Of a stretch of DNA of 64,000 bases, positions 44,301 through 52,603 are shown one piece after another. The stretch is taken from NCBI GenBank assembly GCA_018401435.1, contig JAGYJW010000007.1, positions 1-64,000 of the forward strand. Reading direction: 5' to 3'. Position 1 is the stretch's first letter; every line of letters begins with the position of its first letter. The notes beneath the pieces are model-generated. The model was not told the DNA's origin. It saw only the letters and a list, made by a program, of their open reading frames with translations, and did not search any database. Origin of the DNA: Deltaproteobacteria bacterium (lineage in GTDB: Bacteria; Myxococcota_A; UBA796; UBA2385). The translations under genes and the position numbers were made by a program.

Positions 44301-45760
44301 CCGCTCGCTCCCGCGCCTTGCGCGCGGTCTGCCTGGCCCGCCGCAGCGGCGACGAGGGCATGATCACCGAACTCCTCGACCAGGCCCGCAACACCCTGCG
44401 CGAGGCCGGGGCCGCCGGCGAGCTGGCCACGGTCCGCCTGCTGGCCGCCGAGGCCTGGCTGGCCCTGGGGCAGCCCGATCGCGCCGTGTCCGAATGTGAT
44501 CGCGTCATCGTCTTTGCCGAGGAGATGGGTCATGTCGGGCTGAGGTCTCGGGCGGATCTGCTGCTGGCCGAGGCCCGCAAGCAGCGGTCGGCCAGCGAGG
44601 TCGATCAGCGCCTGGACCGCCTGGTGAGCCTGGCGGTGGCCGTGGCCCGCAGCCAGGACGACGAGCAGGGGCTGCTGGACACCATCGCCGAGGCGGGGCT
44701 GGAGCTGCTGGGCGGCGAACGCGCCTTTGTCGTTCTCTGCGACCCCAACCAGAAGGATGGCGCCCCGAAGGTGGTGGCCCAGCGCTTCCGCGAAGACGGC
44801 GAGACGGGCAAGCCCTCCCTGTCGGTGGTGCGCCGGGTGCTGGAGTCCCGCACCGAGATCATCGCCGCCGATCTGGGCGAGCGAGGCGATCTGAGAGAGG
44901 CGAAGTCCGTGATGGATTTCTCCCTTCGGTCGGCGATGTGTGTGCCGATGATTGAAGGAGACGCGCTCCTCGGTGTCATCTATGTCGACTCCAAGGCCAC
45001 CAGCGAAGCAGAACTCTCCCGCTCGGCCCGCTTCATGCGCGCCCTGGCGGCCCACGCTGCCGTCGCAGTTGCCAACGCCCGCCGGGTGCAGGCCATCCGC
45101 GACCGCGCCGCCTGGGCGGCCGAGGTCGCCCACGACATGCGCTCGCCGGTCAGCTCCGTGGTGACCCTGGCCCGCATGGTGCTCGAGGATCCCCAGGACA
45201 GGGGGCTGGTGACCGAGTGCATGGACGACATCCTGCTGGCGGGCAGCAAGGCCCTGGAGATGGCGGAGAGCTTCCTCACCCAAGGCAAGCGGGCCCGAAG
45301 CGCCCTCTCTGCAACCGAGTGGGTCAACGGGGTCTGCCGAGTCCTGGCCCCGCTGGCCCTGGCCCGCGAGGTCGCGCTGACCTGCGAGGTTGACGCGGAG
45401 CTGCGGGTCCTGGGCGACCGGGTCGAGCTGGACCGCGCCTTGCAGAACCTGGTCTCCAACGCCATCAAGTATAGCGACGCGGGCGGGCGGGTCGAGGTGG
45501 TCGCTTGTGCGGCCGACGAGACGCTCCAGGTCACCGTGCGCGACCATGGCCGGGGCGTGCCCGAAGCCGCCTTGTCCACCATCTTTGGCCGCGGCGTTCA
45601 AGCGCCCGGCGCCCGAGCCGGCCATGGGTTGGGGCTCGCCGTGGTGCAACGCATGGTCGAGGATCATGGCGGCACGATCGCGGTCGCCAACCACCCCGGC
45701 GGCGGCGCGCTCTTCACCCTTTGTCTGCCCCTGACCGACCGCGTCCGTCAGGCAGTTTGA
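41342..45760 (+). CDS. Hybrid Ser/Thr protein kinase - AAA-like - TPR - GAF - sensor histidine kinase
   Basis: A 1472-aa cytoplasmic protein combining two kinase types. Residues 1-265 form a Hanks-type Ser/Thr kinase: glycine loop LGAGSFGSAW (20-29), Lys42, catalytic HGDIKPDN (122-129, Gly in place of the usual Arg) and DFG at 144-146. An ATPase-like part follows with a degenerate P-loop (GSRHSGRSHS, Arg where Lys is usual), then about 600 residues of TPR-like helices, a GAF domain (near 1100-1240), the phosphoacceptor H-box AHDMRSPV with His1264, and an HATPase_c domain (NLVSNAIKYSDAGG, DHGRGVP, GHGLGLAVVQRM). This MalT-like plan is known from myxobacteria and fungi. Its partner regulator is likely the HD-GYP protein encoded just upstream. 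Confidence 0.93.
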   Translation: MSPPLSAGSRIGRWTLELALGAGSFGSAWRAVDDDGRVAALKLLGGPPGGEVEALARVCHPAVPAVLDAQGEPVPFVAMSLARGRTLTQMIRAGRATEEPAIAVAAVVADALAVLHHAGLSHGDIKPDNIVVGSVRRCEIMVVDFGLAGGESGGTLQYAAPERLSGGPPSPAADIYALGLILWEMLRGNLPFAELGISAGLMRRRSEAPVLVDHSPWLCALLGAMLQPDPARRPDANAVTDALAAQGAPLPRITPELVRSRARTVHVAVPEVDAALERWLDQGGTLLVQGSRHSGRSHSLQRAITRLQARGSTWMRLPSLAQAWGAVTEALADPTLPGAPRALPEHPHLLDRAEAAAAALEERAPSGLALLVDDLDSLDPGSLATLEALARRGNVAICASGTGAFPWLERSAHLRPLDGTGLSALLCGILGVAQPIEGLLERCMAVSGGVPGLAVEFLAAACREDALVRRAQRWLVDEAALDDLAARDLLAEATPFERGSPPARLGGLLAAAGAAMDLSRLPALLQLDVGTVDVALQRLLQLGLVVVEHDRARCASRAAAASLRQGCDESVAFHRLLAMALLSEEAEAPSRLAWHLVGGEDVETALELGPGLLARVTLMDPGEGARLADALWALAPSPAMAARRIDALHLAGKVDEAIAFGEEKRAAGEVDVDLLVALARALLSRADDTEAAIATAGQARGLLLGMAPPLGLVLTEAKALFRADRIDEAIAICAQAPAPAADSAVELLDDWLTLRVVQAQSIHRAGDVHAAILNLEEVPPRFGYGRPARALLDGCLGRLLYHAGRFGDAAEVMGRAAATDAGLSALDRARMLNNAGLVSYQSGRRLKALEHWEEALLLFERLSAPVDQIRVSVNLCVGYREAGRWERGRQAGTWAAEAAAKRELPELEAMAAGNVGDLFLDQRRFTDAERWYLKAGRIAHSAGLDGELVELARRSAELATLRDDADALVRADEALRMADAAGQAIEAARSRALRAVCLARRSGDEGMITELLDQARNTLREAGAAGELATVRLLAAEAWLALGQPDRAVSECDRVIVFAEEMGHVGLRSRADLLLAEARKQRSASEVDQRLDRLVSLAVAVARSQDDEQGLLDTIAEAGLELLGGERAFVVLCDPNQKDGAPKVVAQRFREDGETGKPSLSVVRRVLESRTEIIAADLGERGDLREAKSVMDFSLRSAMCVPMIEGDALLGVIYVDSKATSEAELSRSARFMRALAAHAAVAVANARRVQAIRDRAAWAAEVAHDMRSPVSSVVTLARMVLEDPQDRGLVTECMDDILLAGSKALEMAESFLTQGKRARSALSATEWVNGVCRVLAPLALAREVALTCEVDAELRVLGDRVELDRALQNLVSNAIKYSDAGGRVEVVACAADETLQVTVRDHGRGVPEAALSTIFGRGVQAPGARAGHGLGLAVVQRMVEDHGGTIAVANHPGGGALFTLCLPLTDRVRQAV

Positions 45761-45774
45761 CCCCCGGAGCCCCC

Positions 45775-46218
45775 ATGAGCCTGCCCCCCCTTGCTTCGAC
45801 CCGCTCCCCCGCCCAGCGACTCAGCGCCTTGGAGCGCCGCCGCGCCGCCCGCGTGTCTCCGACGGCTGCCATGCCGGTTCGGGTGAGCCTGGCCGAGGTG
45901 GATGGCGACGCGACGCTCTCCGCACGCGCTGCCTGGGATGTCTCCCGGAATGGTGTGGCTATCGGTCTTCTGGACGATGAGGCCGGGCGCTTCCGTTTGA
46001 ATGCCGCCGTGACGGTTCGCTTGGAGACCGTGGAGGGGGCCTGGGAGGTCCGCGGGCGGGTCGCCCACCTCAACCGGGCGGGCCTCTCGCCGGCCTGGCC
46101 CTGTGTGCTGGGTGTCCTGATCGAAGGTGCGGGGGAGGACGCCGACGGCGTCGGGTCCCTGAAGGCCTATGTGGGCCGGTTGTTGAGCTTGCGGGGGGTC
46201 AGCGACCCCATTCGTTGA
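45775..46218 (+). CDS. PilZ-domain protein
   Basis: A 147-aa protein, third gene of the HD-GYP/kinase operon, 14 bases after the kinase stop. Residues about 20-125 fit a PilZ domain: the Arg-rich start ERRRAARVS supplies the RxxxR motif, and DVSRNGVAIGL near residue 65 supplies (D/N)xSxxG, so c-di-GMP binding is expected. In the same operon the HD-GYP enzyme would lower the ligand. The target of this effector is unknown. Confidence 0.85.
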   Translation: MSLPPLASTRSPAQRLSALERRRAARVSPTAAMPVRVSLAEVDGDATLSARAAWDVSRNGVAIGLLDDEAGRFRLNAAVTVRLETVEGAWEVRGRVAHLNRAGLSPAWPCVLGVLIEGAGEDADGVGSLKAYVGRLLSLRGVSDPIR

Positions 46219-46281
46219 GGATCCGCCGAGGGGGACGTGTCCGCTCTGTCCGCTCCGTTCCGTTGAGTGTCCATCCAAACA

Positions 46282-46290
46282 GGGGGGGGG
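46282..46290 (+). repeat. Nine-G tract in the promoter region of the subtilase gene
   Basis: Nine consecutive G, 54 bases before the subtilase ATG. The same leader holds imperfect short repeats TCCGCTCTGTCCGCTCCGTT (from 46241). A slippery tract here could change promoter spacing. Confidence 0.6.
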
Positions 46291-46344
46291 CGTGTGCGCC
46301 CCGCGGACAGCCCCACAACACAATGCAATGGGAAGGGAACCACC

Positions 46345-48852
46345 ATGAACCGGAATCTACGTACGCTGCTCGCGATCTCGGGGGTTGGCCTTATCGCCGG
46401 CCTCGTCCTCACCAACGATGCAGAGACGGAGGCCGGTGACGCCGCCGTGGCCCTCCAGGTCGCGCCGCCGCAGCGCGCCGACGCGGCTCCTGCTGGGCAG
46501 CTGGCCCACCGGGAGCCCCCCCAGGCGGCGGCCAAGGCGGCTGCCCGCCCCGCGGTGGCCCCGGCGATCGCCGACATCGGCCGCGTCGCCCCCTATGCCC
46601 AGGACCGCGTCCTGGTGCGGGTGGCCCCCGATGCCGACCTCTACGCCATCGCCGCGGAGCTGGGCGCGCGGGTGGCCGCGGCGCCGGGACGCAGCGGCTA
46701 TGGCAGCCTCTTGGTGCCCGAAGGCGACGCCAGCGCCCTGCTGGGGCGGCTCAAGGGGGACCGCCGCGTCGTGGATGTCGCCCCCATGGGCGTGATGGGT
46801 GCGGCCTCGGCCAGCACCGCTGCCCTCTGCGATGCCCGCTGGCGCCAGACCCGCGCCAACGCCTACCAGTGGCACCTCGACGCCATCCGCGCCGCACGCC
46901 CTGGCACCGCCGACCTCAGCAGCGTCGTGGTGGCCGTGCTGGACTCCGGCGTGGCCTACGAGGTGCACTCCGACGCGAACGGGAGCTATGTGCAGGCGCC
47001 CTCGCTGGCCGGCGTGAGCTTCGTCTCTGCATGGGACTTCGTCAACGACGACAGCCATGCCAACGACGACAGTCAGCACGGCACCCATGTGACCAGCACC
47101 ATCGCCTCGGCAGGTGCGGTCGAAGGCGTGGCCCCCGGCGTCAGCATCATGCCCTTGAAGGTGCTCGATGCGGACAACCTGGGCTATGAGCTGGCCCTGG
47201 TCGAGGCCATCCACCACGCGGTGGAGAATGGCGCCGACGTCATCAACATGAGCCTCACCTTCCCCGATGGCTATGCCACCTCGCCCGCAATGGAAGCGGC
47301 CTTGCTGCGCGCCGAAGAGGCCGGCATCGTGATGGTCAGCGCCACCGGCAACAACGGCGCCGAGGGCGTGCGCTTCCCGGCGTCCAGCCCCCATGTCATC
47401 GCCGTGGCCAGCAGCACCCTGCGCGAGGGCGACCCGGTCGCCACCGGCTACACCAACCTCGGCCCCAAGGTGGACCTGATGGCGCCGGGCGGGGACCTGG
47501 ATCTGGATGAGAACGGAGATGGCGTCCCCGACGGCATTCTCGCTGAGACCATCCTGCCGGGCGATCCCAGCCAGACCGGCTATTACCTGATGGCCGGCAC
47601 CAGCCAGGCCGCCGCCCAGGTCTCGGGGGCCGCAGCCTGGCTGGTGGCCACCGGGGCCACCGCCGACGAGATCCGCGCCACCCTGCAGCATGGGGCGCAG
47701 GACTACGACTTCGGCTTTGAATCCGGCACGGGTGCCGGCCAGGTGGACATCAAGCGGGCGGTCAACAAGGACTGCTCGGACCGCATGGACTTCTACCAGT
47801 CCCACGCCTATAGCGCGGCCATCCTGCCCGCCCTGGTGGACGATGGCGGGCTCTACCGGCCCACGGCCCAGGTGGCGATCTACGACGAGGCCGGCGTCCC
47901 GGTTCAGGGCAGCTGGGTCTATATCAACCTGACCGGCTCCACCGCGGGCATCCTGGAGTGCCGCACCGATCGCGACGGACTCTGCACCGTGGAAGGCGCG
48001 GCCGTCGACCCGACGGTCGATGGCGACGCCCACGCCTGGGCCTTCTCGGTGGACGCGGTGGTCAAGCGCGACGTGTCGCACCAGCCCGGTGCGATGATCT
48101 TCTACAACAGCGCCATGGACGCGGTCCTGGCCGAGTTGATGAACCGCGCCGACCTGGCCGACGCCCTCATCGCCTTCCACCAGGAGGCGGTCAACGGCTA
48201 TGTCGAGTCCTACACCGTGGTCAATATGGGCACGGGCCTGGCGAGCAGCCCCCTGGGCGTCATCATCACGCCCCCGGTCCTCGATCCCATCACCACCTCC
48301 ACCGCCTTGCAGAGCGACCCGGCTGCATTGGGCGGCACGGGCCTGGCGAGCAGCCCCCTGGGCGTCCTGCAGCCCGTCGTGCTCACCGTCGACATCAGCG
48401 GCACGGGCCTGGCGAGCAGCCCCCTGGGCCTGATCGCCGGCGGCCTGGGCGGCTTTTCGGGGGGGGATCTGTCGGGCACGGGTCTGGCGAGCAGCCCCCT
48501 GGGCTTCACGGGCAACCTCACCCTGCTGGCCTTTGAGAACGACCCGGTCATCGCGGGGGACGCGGATCTGTCGGGCAGCGGCCTGGCGAGCAGCCCCCTG
48601 GGCTTCACCGGCCCCGGCATCCTCGACCCCAACCAGAGCGGCGACCCGGTGCCGGTGCTCCTGGGATCGGCGGCCAGCCCGGCCCTCAGCCTGGAATCCA
48701 CCGCCACGGCGGCCTGGCTGGCCCAGGGCGGCGCGGTCAACGCGGCCGGCTATGCCGGTCCCGCGGTGCTGATCGCCAGCGGGGCCGTCGAGGTGCGGGC
48801 GGCCTTCTCCGATAGCGCCCCGGCCGGGGTGGGCTGCCAGCCCATGCCCTGA
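46345..48852 (+). CDS. Subtilisin-like serine protease (S8) with C-terminal GTGLASSPLG repeats
   Basis: An 835-aa exported protein. The ATG at 46345 follows GGAAGGGAAC and gives a signal or signal anchor (LRTLLAISGVGLIAGLVL). Residues about 85-150 form an I9-like propeptide (DRVLVRVAPDADLYAIAAEL). The S8 catalytic domain has Asp200 (VAVLDSGVAY), His245 (HGTHVTSTIAS), oxyanion Asn336 (SATGNNG) and Ser420 (MAGTSQAAAQVSGAA): complete. From residue 629 to 753 the motif GTGLASSPLG occurs five times with variable spacers, encoded by nearly identical 30-base DNA. Its function is unknown to me; it might be a surface-attachment or processing element. The gene is transcribed toward the arylsulfotransferase-like gene and ends in nested inverted repeats. 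Confidence 0.9.
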   Translation: MNRNLRTLLAISGVGLIAGLVLTNDAETEAGDAAVALQVAPPQRADAAPAGQLAHREPPQAAAKAAARPAVAPAIADIGRVAPYAQDRVLVRVAPDADLYAIAAELGARVAAAPGRSGYGSLLVPEGDASALLGRLKGDRRVVDVAPMGVMGAASASTAALCDARWRQTRANAYQWHLDAIRAARPGTADLSSVVVAVLDSGVAYEVHSDANGSYVQAPSLAGVSFVSAWDFVNDDSHANDDSQHGTHVTSTIASAGAVEGVAPGVSIMPLKVLDADNLGYELALVEAIHHAVENGADVINMSLTFPDGYATSPAMEAALLRAEEAGIVMVSATGNNGAEGVRFPASSPHVIAVASSTLREGDPVATGYTNLGPKVDLMAPGGDLDLDENGDGVPDGILAETILPGDPSQTGYYLMAGTSQAAAQVSGAAAWLVATGATADEIRATLQHGAQDYDFGFESGTGAGQVDIKRAVNKDCSDRMDFYQSHAYSAAILPALVDDGGLYRPTAQVAIYDEAGVPVQGSWVYINLTGSTAGILECRTDRDGLCTVEGAAVDPTVDGDAHAWAFSVDAVVKRDVSHQPGAMIFYNSAMDAVLAELMNRADLADALIAFHQEAVNGYVESYTVVNMGTGLASSPLGVIITPPVLDPITTSTALQSDPAALGGTGLASSPLGVLQPVVLTVDISGTGLASSPLGLIAGGLGGFSGGDLSGTGLASSPLGFTGNLTLLAFENDPVIAGDADLSGSGLASSPLGFTGPGILDPNQSGDPVPVLLGSAASPALSLESTATAAWLAQGGAVNAAGYAGPAVLIASGAVEVRAAFSDSAPAGVGCQPMP
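48229..48603 (+). repeat. Five dispersed 30-base repeats encoding GTGLASSPLG
   Basis: Copies at 48229-48258, 48334-48363, 48400-48429, 48475-48504 and 48574-48603 share GGCACGGGCCTGGCGAGCAG followed by CCCCCTGGGC; only single bases differ (one GGTCTG, one AGCGGC giving GSG). Spacers of 36 to 75 bases are unrelated to each other. Confidence 0.95.
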
Positions 48853-48942
48853 GCCCCGACCCACCAGGACCCCGCCTTGGCCGATGGTTGCCGGGGCGGG
48901 GTCTCTTGCGTTGGGTTCCGGAGATTGATTCGGGTCGGGGCT
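48852..48942. terminator. Nested inverted repeats between convergent genes
   Basis: An inner hairpin GACCCCGCC (48868-48876) / GGCGGGGTC (48895-48903), followed by TCTTGCGTT, lies inside an outer perfect 11-base repeat AGCCCCGACCC (48852-48862) / GGGTCGGGGCT (48932-48942). It is placed to end both the subtilase and the arylsulfotransferase-like genes. Confidence 0.65.
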
Positions 48943-48949
48943 GAAGCCC

Positions 48950-50455
48950 TCAGTTGGGTTCGAGGGGGGCGCCATAGAGACGGCTGCGGTAGTCCACAAA
49001 GCCAAACCCTGCGCCCAAGTCCGCCTGCAACCGCCACTTTGCCGTGCCGTCCTCGCCCGCCAGGTCCAGCTGCCCCGCAGAGCTATATTGCAGGATGGTG
49101 TCGCCATCGGGCAGGCGGTGGGCCTCACCCAAGAAGGTCGTGTGGACGCACTGGTCGGACAAGGAGGACCAGACCGACGTGGCCTCGCCCGCCTCGAAGT
49201 CCAGGGCGATCTCGTTGGCCCGCGAGCAGGACTGGGGACCGCCGCGGTTGAAGACCAGCAGGCCGCCCTCCACCCGCTGCAAGGAGTGGGGGGCCTCGAT
49301 CAGGTCGGGGCTGTCCAGGTCGAAGTCGCCGCGCTGGTAGGACAGCTCCCAGTTGAGCGCCCGGCTGTCGCGGTCCACCGAGATCAGGCTGCCCGGTGGC
49401 AGGCTGCTGCCGTTCTCGGTCAGCTCGGGCAGGCCGATGAGGTAGGCGCCGGTGCTGCTGTCATAGGACAGGGCGTTGGCGTGGGTCCACTCGCGCACGC
49501 CGGGGCCGTCGATATAGCCCAGGGGGGTGGTGGTCCCGAGGTCGTGGGGGAAGTCGTCGAAGACATTCCAGGTCTGGGTGAGGTCGCCGGCCGGGGACAG
49601 CTCGAAGACCACATCGCCCCGCAGCAGCTCGCCGCCTTCGGTGCTGCGGCTCTCCCAGCCCAGGAAGGCCAGGCCGCCGTCGGGCAGCTCAACGAAGTCC
49701 CGGTGGATATTCTCGAAGAGGTGGGTCTGGATGTCCGCGCCGCTCCAGGGCACCCGCCACAAGGCGCCCGGGTCGCCGGGAGAGCCCTGGGTATTCACCA
49801 GGATGGCCTCGCCGTCCAAGGAGAAGGCGGCGCGGAAGATGGGCTGGGTATGCGCGATCTCGGCCGGAGGCTCCCAGGCCCAGACGATCTGGCCCAGGGT
49901 GTCCACCACCACCGCGAAGCGCTTGTCCGGCGTGAGGATGGTGATGGCCATGAATGCCGGGCTGACCGCGTCCGGGTCGCCGCTGAGCACCAGCTCGGGC
50001 AGGCCGCCGGGCAAGGCGCCGGTGGTCGCCTGCAAGGTGTCGGTGCAGTAGAGCGCGCCGTCGATCTCGGCCACCAGCCGGTAGGGCACCGCTGCGTCGG
50101 GTTGCAGGCCCCGCAGGCTCACGCCGCCCAGGCTGTCCATGGGGACGTCCCGCTGCAGGCCCAGGCTGTCGGTGTAGCGCACCCAGGTGCGCGTGGCCTC
50201 GGGGGCCTGCCAGCTCACCCGGATGACCGTGGCGATCTCGGCCGGCTCGGCCGCTCCGATGGACTGGAAGGCGGCGGGGTCGATCGCGCAGGCGCCCGCG
50301 TCGCCTTCGCCTTGCCCGCCCAGGCCGTCATCGCCGGCCCCATCGCCGGTGTCGCGGCCGTCCACCGCGCCGTCGGGCCCGGCGGGGGCGCTGGGCGCCG
50401 CGCAGGACGCCAGCCAGCCGGCGGTGAAGAGGCAGAGCAGGGCGGGGAGCTTCAT
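48950..50455 (-). CDS. Arylsulfotransferase (ASST)-like lipoprotein
   Basis: A 501-aa protein starting at the ATG at 50455, with a lipoprotein signal ending CLFTAGWLASCAAP. A Gly/Asp-rich linker is followed by a fibronectin-like part (VIRVSWQAPEATRTWVRYTD). From about residue 150 the chain has the six-bladed propeller pattern of ASST proteins, with FVELPDGGLAFLGWE, the His-containing strand VREWTHANALSYD, LISVDRDSRALNWEL, APHSLQRVEGGLLVFNRGG and CVHTTFLGEAHRLPDGDTIL. These His residues occupy the positions of the active-site histidines in known ASSTs. It may transfer sulfate between phenolic compounds at the cell surface, of interest beside the type III PKS operon, but catalysis is unproven. 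Confidence 0.8.
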   Translation of the reverse strand: MKLPALLCLFTAGWLASCAAPSAPAGPDGAVDGRDTGDGAGDDGLGGQGEGDAGACAIDPAAFQSIGAAEPAEIATVIRVSWQAPEATRTWVRYTDSLGLQRDVPMDSLGGVSLRGLQPDAAVPYRLVAEIDGALYCTDTLQATTGALPGGLPELVLSGDPDAVSPAFMAITILTPDKRFAVVVDTLGQIVWAWEPPAEIAHTQPIFRAAFSLDGEAILVNTQGSPGDPGALWRVPWSGADIQTHLFENIHRDFVELPDGGLAFLGWESRSTEGGELLRGDVVFELSPAGDLTQTWNVFDDFPHDLGTTTPLGYIDGPGVREWTHANALSYDSSTGAYLIGLPELTENGSSLPPGSLISVDRDSRALNWELSYQRGDFDLDSPDLIEAPHSLQRVEGGLLVFNRGGPQSCSRANEIALDFEAGEATSVWSSLSDQCVHTTFLGEAHRLPDGDTILQYSSAGQLDLAGEDGTAKWRLQADLGAGFGFVDYRSRLYGAPLEPN

Positions 50456-50580
50456 CGTCACCTCAGCCAGCAGGGAGCAACGGGCGAAGCTCCCTTCAGG
50501 GGCCATCATGCCGGCTGGGCCTGTCTCGCGATGTCACAGCCTGTCTAGGCTCTGTGTGTTCTCCGACGGTGGCCCCCGCC

Positions 50581-51546
50581 TCAGGTCTGCAGCACCGCCG
50601 CACCCACGGACACCCCCGCGCCTGTGCCCAGCAGCAGCACCTTCTGGCCCTCCCTCAGCCGCCCTTCCTGCCGGGCCAGGGCCAGGGTCATGGGCAAGGA
50701 TGCGGCGATACAATTTCCGAAGCGGCCGATGCAGTTGACCACCCGGTCCTCGGCGAAGCCCATGCGGGAGAGCACCATCAGGGCGGGTCCGCTGGCCTGG
50801 TGGGGGACCACCAGGTCGATGTCGGTCACCCCCAGGCCGGCCTCGCTCAAAACATGCGCCACGACTTCATCCACGGCCTTTCGTGCCAGCTTGTAGATGC
50901 GGGGCCCATCCATGCGAAACAGGTTGTCTTCGGGCCGGGTGTCGGGGTGGCCGGGGGGCTTGCGGCTGCCGTGGCCCCGCAGCTCTGCCAGGGCGCGGCC
51001 CTCGGGCAGGGTGATCAGCCGCTGGGCCAGGATGCCCTTGTGGGGCTGATCGGGGCGGGTCAGCAGCACCGCGCCGGCGCCATCGCCGATGAGGGCCGCG
51101 CTGCCGGGGTCCGACAGGTCCCGCGACATCGTGCCGCGCTCGGCCGCCACCACCAGGATGCGCCCATAGGCGCCGGTCTGCAGCAGGGCGGTCGCATTCT
51201 GCAGGGCCACCAGAAAGCCCAGGCAGGTGGCGTGGATGGACCAGGCCGGGATGCCGCTCAAACCGAGCGCGTGCAGCACGAAGGGCGCCGTGTCGGGGAT
51301 GAGCTGGGCCGGCGAAAGGCCGCAGTTGATGAGCAGATCGGGGGGCGGACCCTCGCCCAGGGCCTGCCGCCCGGCATCGGCCGACATCTCGGCCACGTCC
51401 AGGTGGCTGATCCGCCGCTCGTTCACGCCGGTTCGGCTGCGGATCCACCCGGCGCTGCGGCCGATGCGCGGGGCGAGGTCTTCGGCGGTCTCGATGGTGG
51501 GGGGCAGGTGCAGGCCCAAACCAGAGATCTCGACCTGGAGCGTCAA
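50581..51546 (-). CDS. Beta-ketoacyl-ACP synthase III-like (KAS III)
   Basis: A 321-aa thiolase-fold enzyme. The catalytic triad is complete: Cys108 (HATCLGFLVAL), His249 (VVPHQAS) and Asn278 (RFGNCIAAS), and the C-terminal GTGAGVSVGAAVLQT glycine loop is present. KAS III starts fatty-acid or polyketide chains by condensing acyl-CoA with malonyl-ACP. Its ATG overlaps the stop of the lipoprotein gene upstream (ATGA), and it ends the minus-strand operon that begins with crotonase and type III polyketide synthase genes. It may be a pathway-specific starter or acyl-transfer enzyme rather than the housekeeping FabH. Confidence 0.9.
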   Translation of the reverse strand: MTLQVEISGLGLHLPPTIETAEDLAPRIGRSAGWIRSRTGVNERRISHLDVAEMSADAGRQALGEGPPPDLLINCGLSPAQLIPDTAPFVLHALGLSGIPAWSIHATCLGFLVALQNATALLQTGAYGRILVVAAERGTMSRDLSDPGSAALIGDGAGAVLLTRPDQPHKGILAQRLITLPEGRALAELRGHGSRKPPGHPDTRPEDNLFRMDGPRIYKLARKAVDEVVAHVLSEAGLGVTDIDLVVPHQASGPALMVLSRMGFAEDRVVNCIGRFGNCIAASLPMTLALARQEGRLREGQKVLLLGTGAGVSVGAAVLQT

Positions 51547-52523
51547 GGGCTCTCCCCATCGGTGGCTCGGAGCGCGGTCATGAAGCGGGGGGCGGGGTGG
51601 GTGCAGGTGCTGCAGCGCAAGGCCATCAGCCAGGTCTCACCCGGGGCCACCCCGGGAAAGGGCCGTGGGCCGTCCATCAGGCTGAGGTCGGCGGTGGTGC
51701 CGCTGCCCAGGTCCATCGTCCACAGCTCGGCGGCGTCGGTCTCCAGGTCGAAGACCCGCTGCTCCAGCTCGGCGAGGGTGGCGTCGTATCGGGCCACAAA
51801 GAGCCCATCCAGGGTGCGCGCCTGCATGGGGTTGCCCAAGGCGTCCACCGTGAGGCCGCTCCAATCCAAGGTGATGGCCGGGTCCCCGGCAGCCAGCACC
51901 AGGGGCCGCTGGCCGCGCAGGTCGACCTCCACCGTGAGGGAGCCGGTCTGGTCGGTGATCCGGGCCTCGGTGCGGCCCACGCCTTCGGCGGCCTGCAAGA
52001 ACAGGAAGCTGCGGCCCCCTTGCTGGCCCGTGGTCTGGGGCACGATCATCCAGGTGGCGACGCTGGGCAGAAAGTAGGTCTCGACGTCAAAGGTGCTGCC
52101 CAGAATCGCGAAGTCCGACAGGGAGCAGCTCGTGGCGCCTTCTGGCTCACAAATGAGGTAGAAGGCCACCTCTGATTGGGTGAGCTGGTCCTGGGCGAGG
52201 CCCTCCATGACCGCATCGGGGGGCAGCTCGGCAAAGGCGACCAGCAGCACGCGGTCGATCTCGCCGGGCAGCACGGGGTGGCCCTGCACATCGGTCTGCA
52301 GCGCGCTCCAGTCCACCGTGGCATCGCTCAGCGCCTCCAGCTGCACCACCTCCACCGACATCTGGGACGTGATGCTGTAGTTCTGCTCATCCGCCAGCAG
52401 GCAGGTGGAGCAGGGCGGGCCGAGGTCTGCGCCGCTGTCGCCGCCAGAGGGGGCCTGGTCTGCGCCGGTGCAGGCGCCCAGGGCGCAGGCGATCAGCAGG
52501 GGGTGGGGGAGGGGAGGGCGCAT
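51543..52523 (-). CDS. Lipoprotein of unknown function
   Basis: A 326-aa protein with a lipoprotein signal (LLIACALGACTGAD). A CSTCLL motif near residue 40 and CSTC near residue 304 form a pair of CxxC sites, suggesting disulfides or metal binding. The family is not recognised. It sits in the middle of the biosynthetic operon, its stop overlapping the KAS III start by 4 bases, and the acetyltransferase gene lies 80 bases upstream. Confidence 0.75.
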   Translation of the reverse strand: MRPPLPHPLLIACALGACTGADQAPSGGDSGADLGPPCSTCLLADEQNYSITSQMSVEVVQLEALSDATVDWSALQTDVQGHPVLPGEIDRVLLVAFAELPPDAVMEGLAQDQLTQSEVAFYLICEPEGATSCSLSDFAILGSTFDVETYFLPSVATWMIVPQTTGQQGGRSFLFLQAAEGVGRTEARITDQTGSLTVEVDLRGQRPLVLAAGDPAITLDWSGLTVDALGNPMQARTLDGLFVARYDATLAELEQRVFDLETDAAELWTMDLGSGTTADLSLMDGPRPFPGVAPGETWLMALRCSTCTHPAPRFMTALRATDGESP

Positions 52524-52603
52524 GGGTTCTCGGTGCCGGTCTGGCAGGGTAGCGCCACCATGGCGAACCGCCTGTCAACGCGCTGTAGAGCCTCGCCCGC
52601 CGG

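Noticed and set aside
41291..45694. 1467-codon minus-strand open frame
   Set aside because: It is the shadow of the hybrid kinase gene, whose domains are unmistakable on the + strand.
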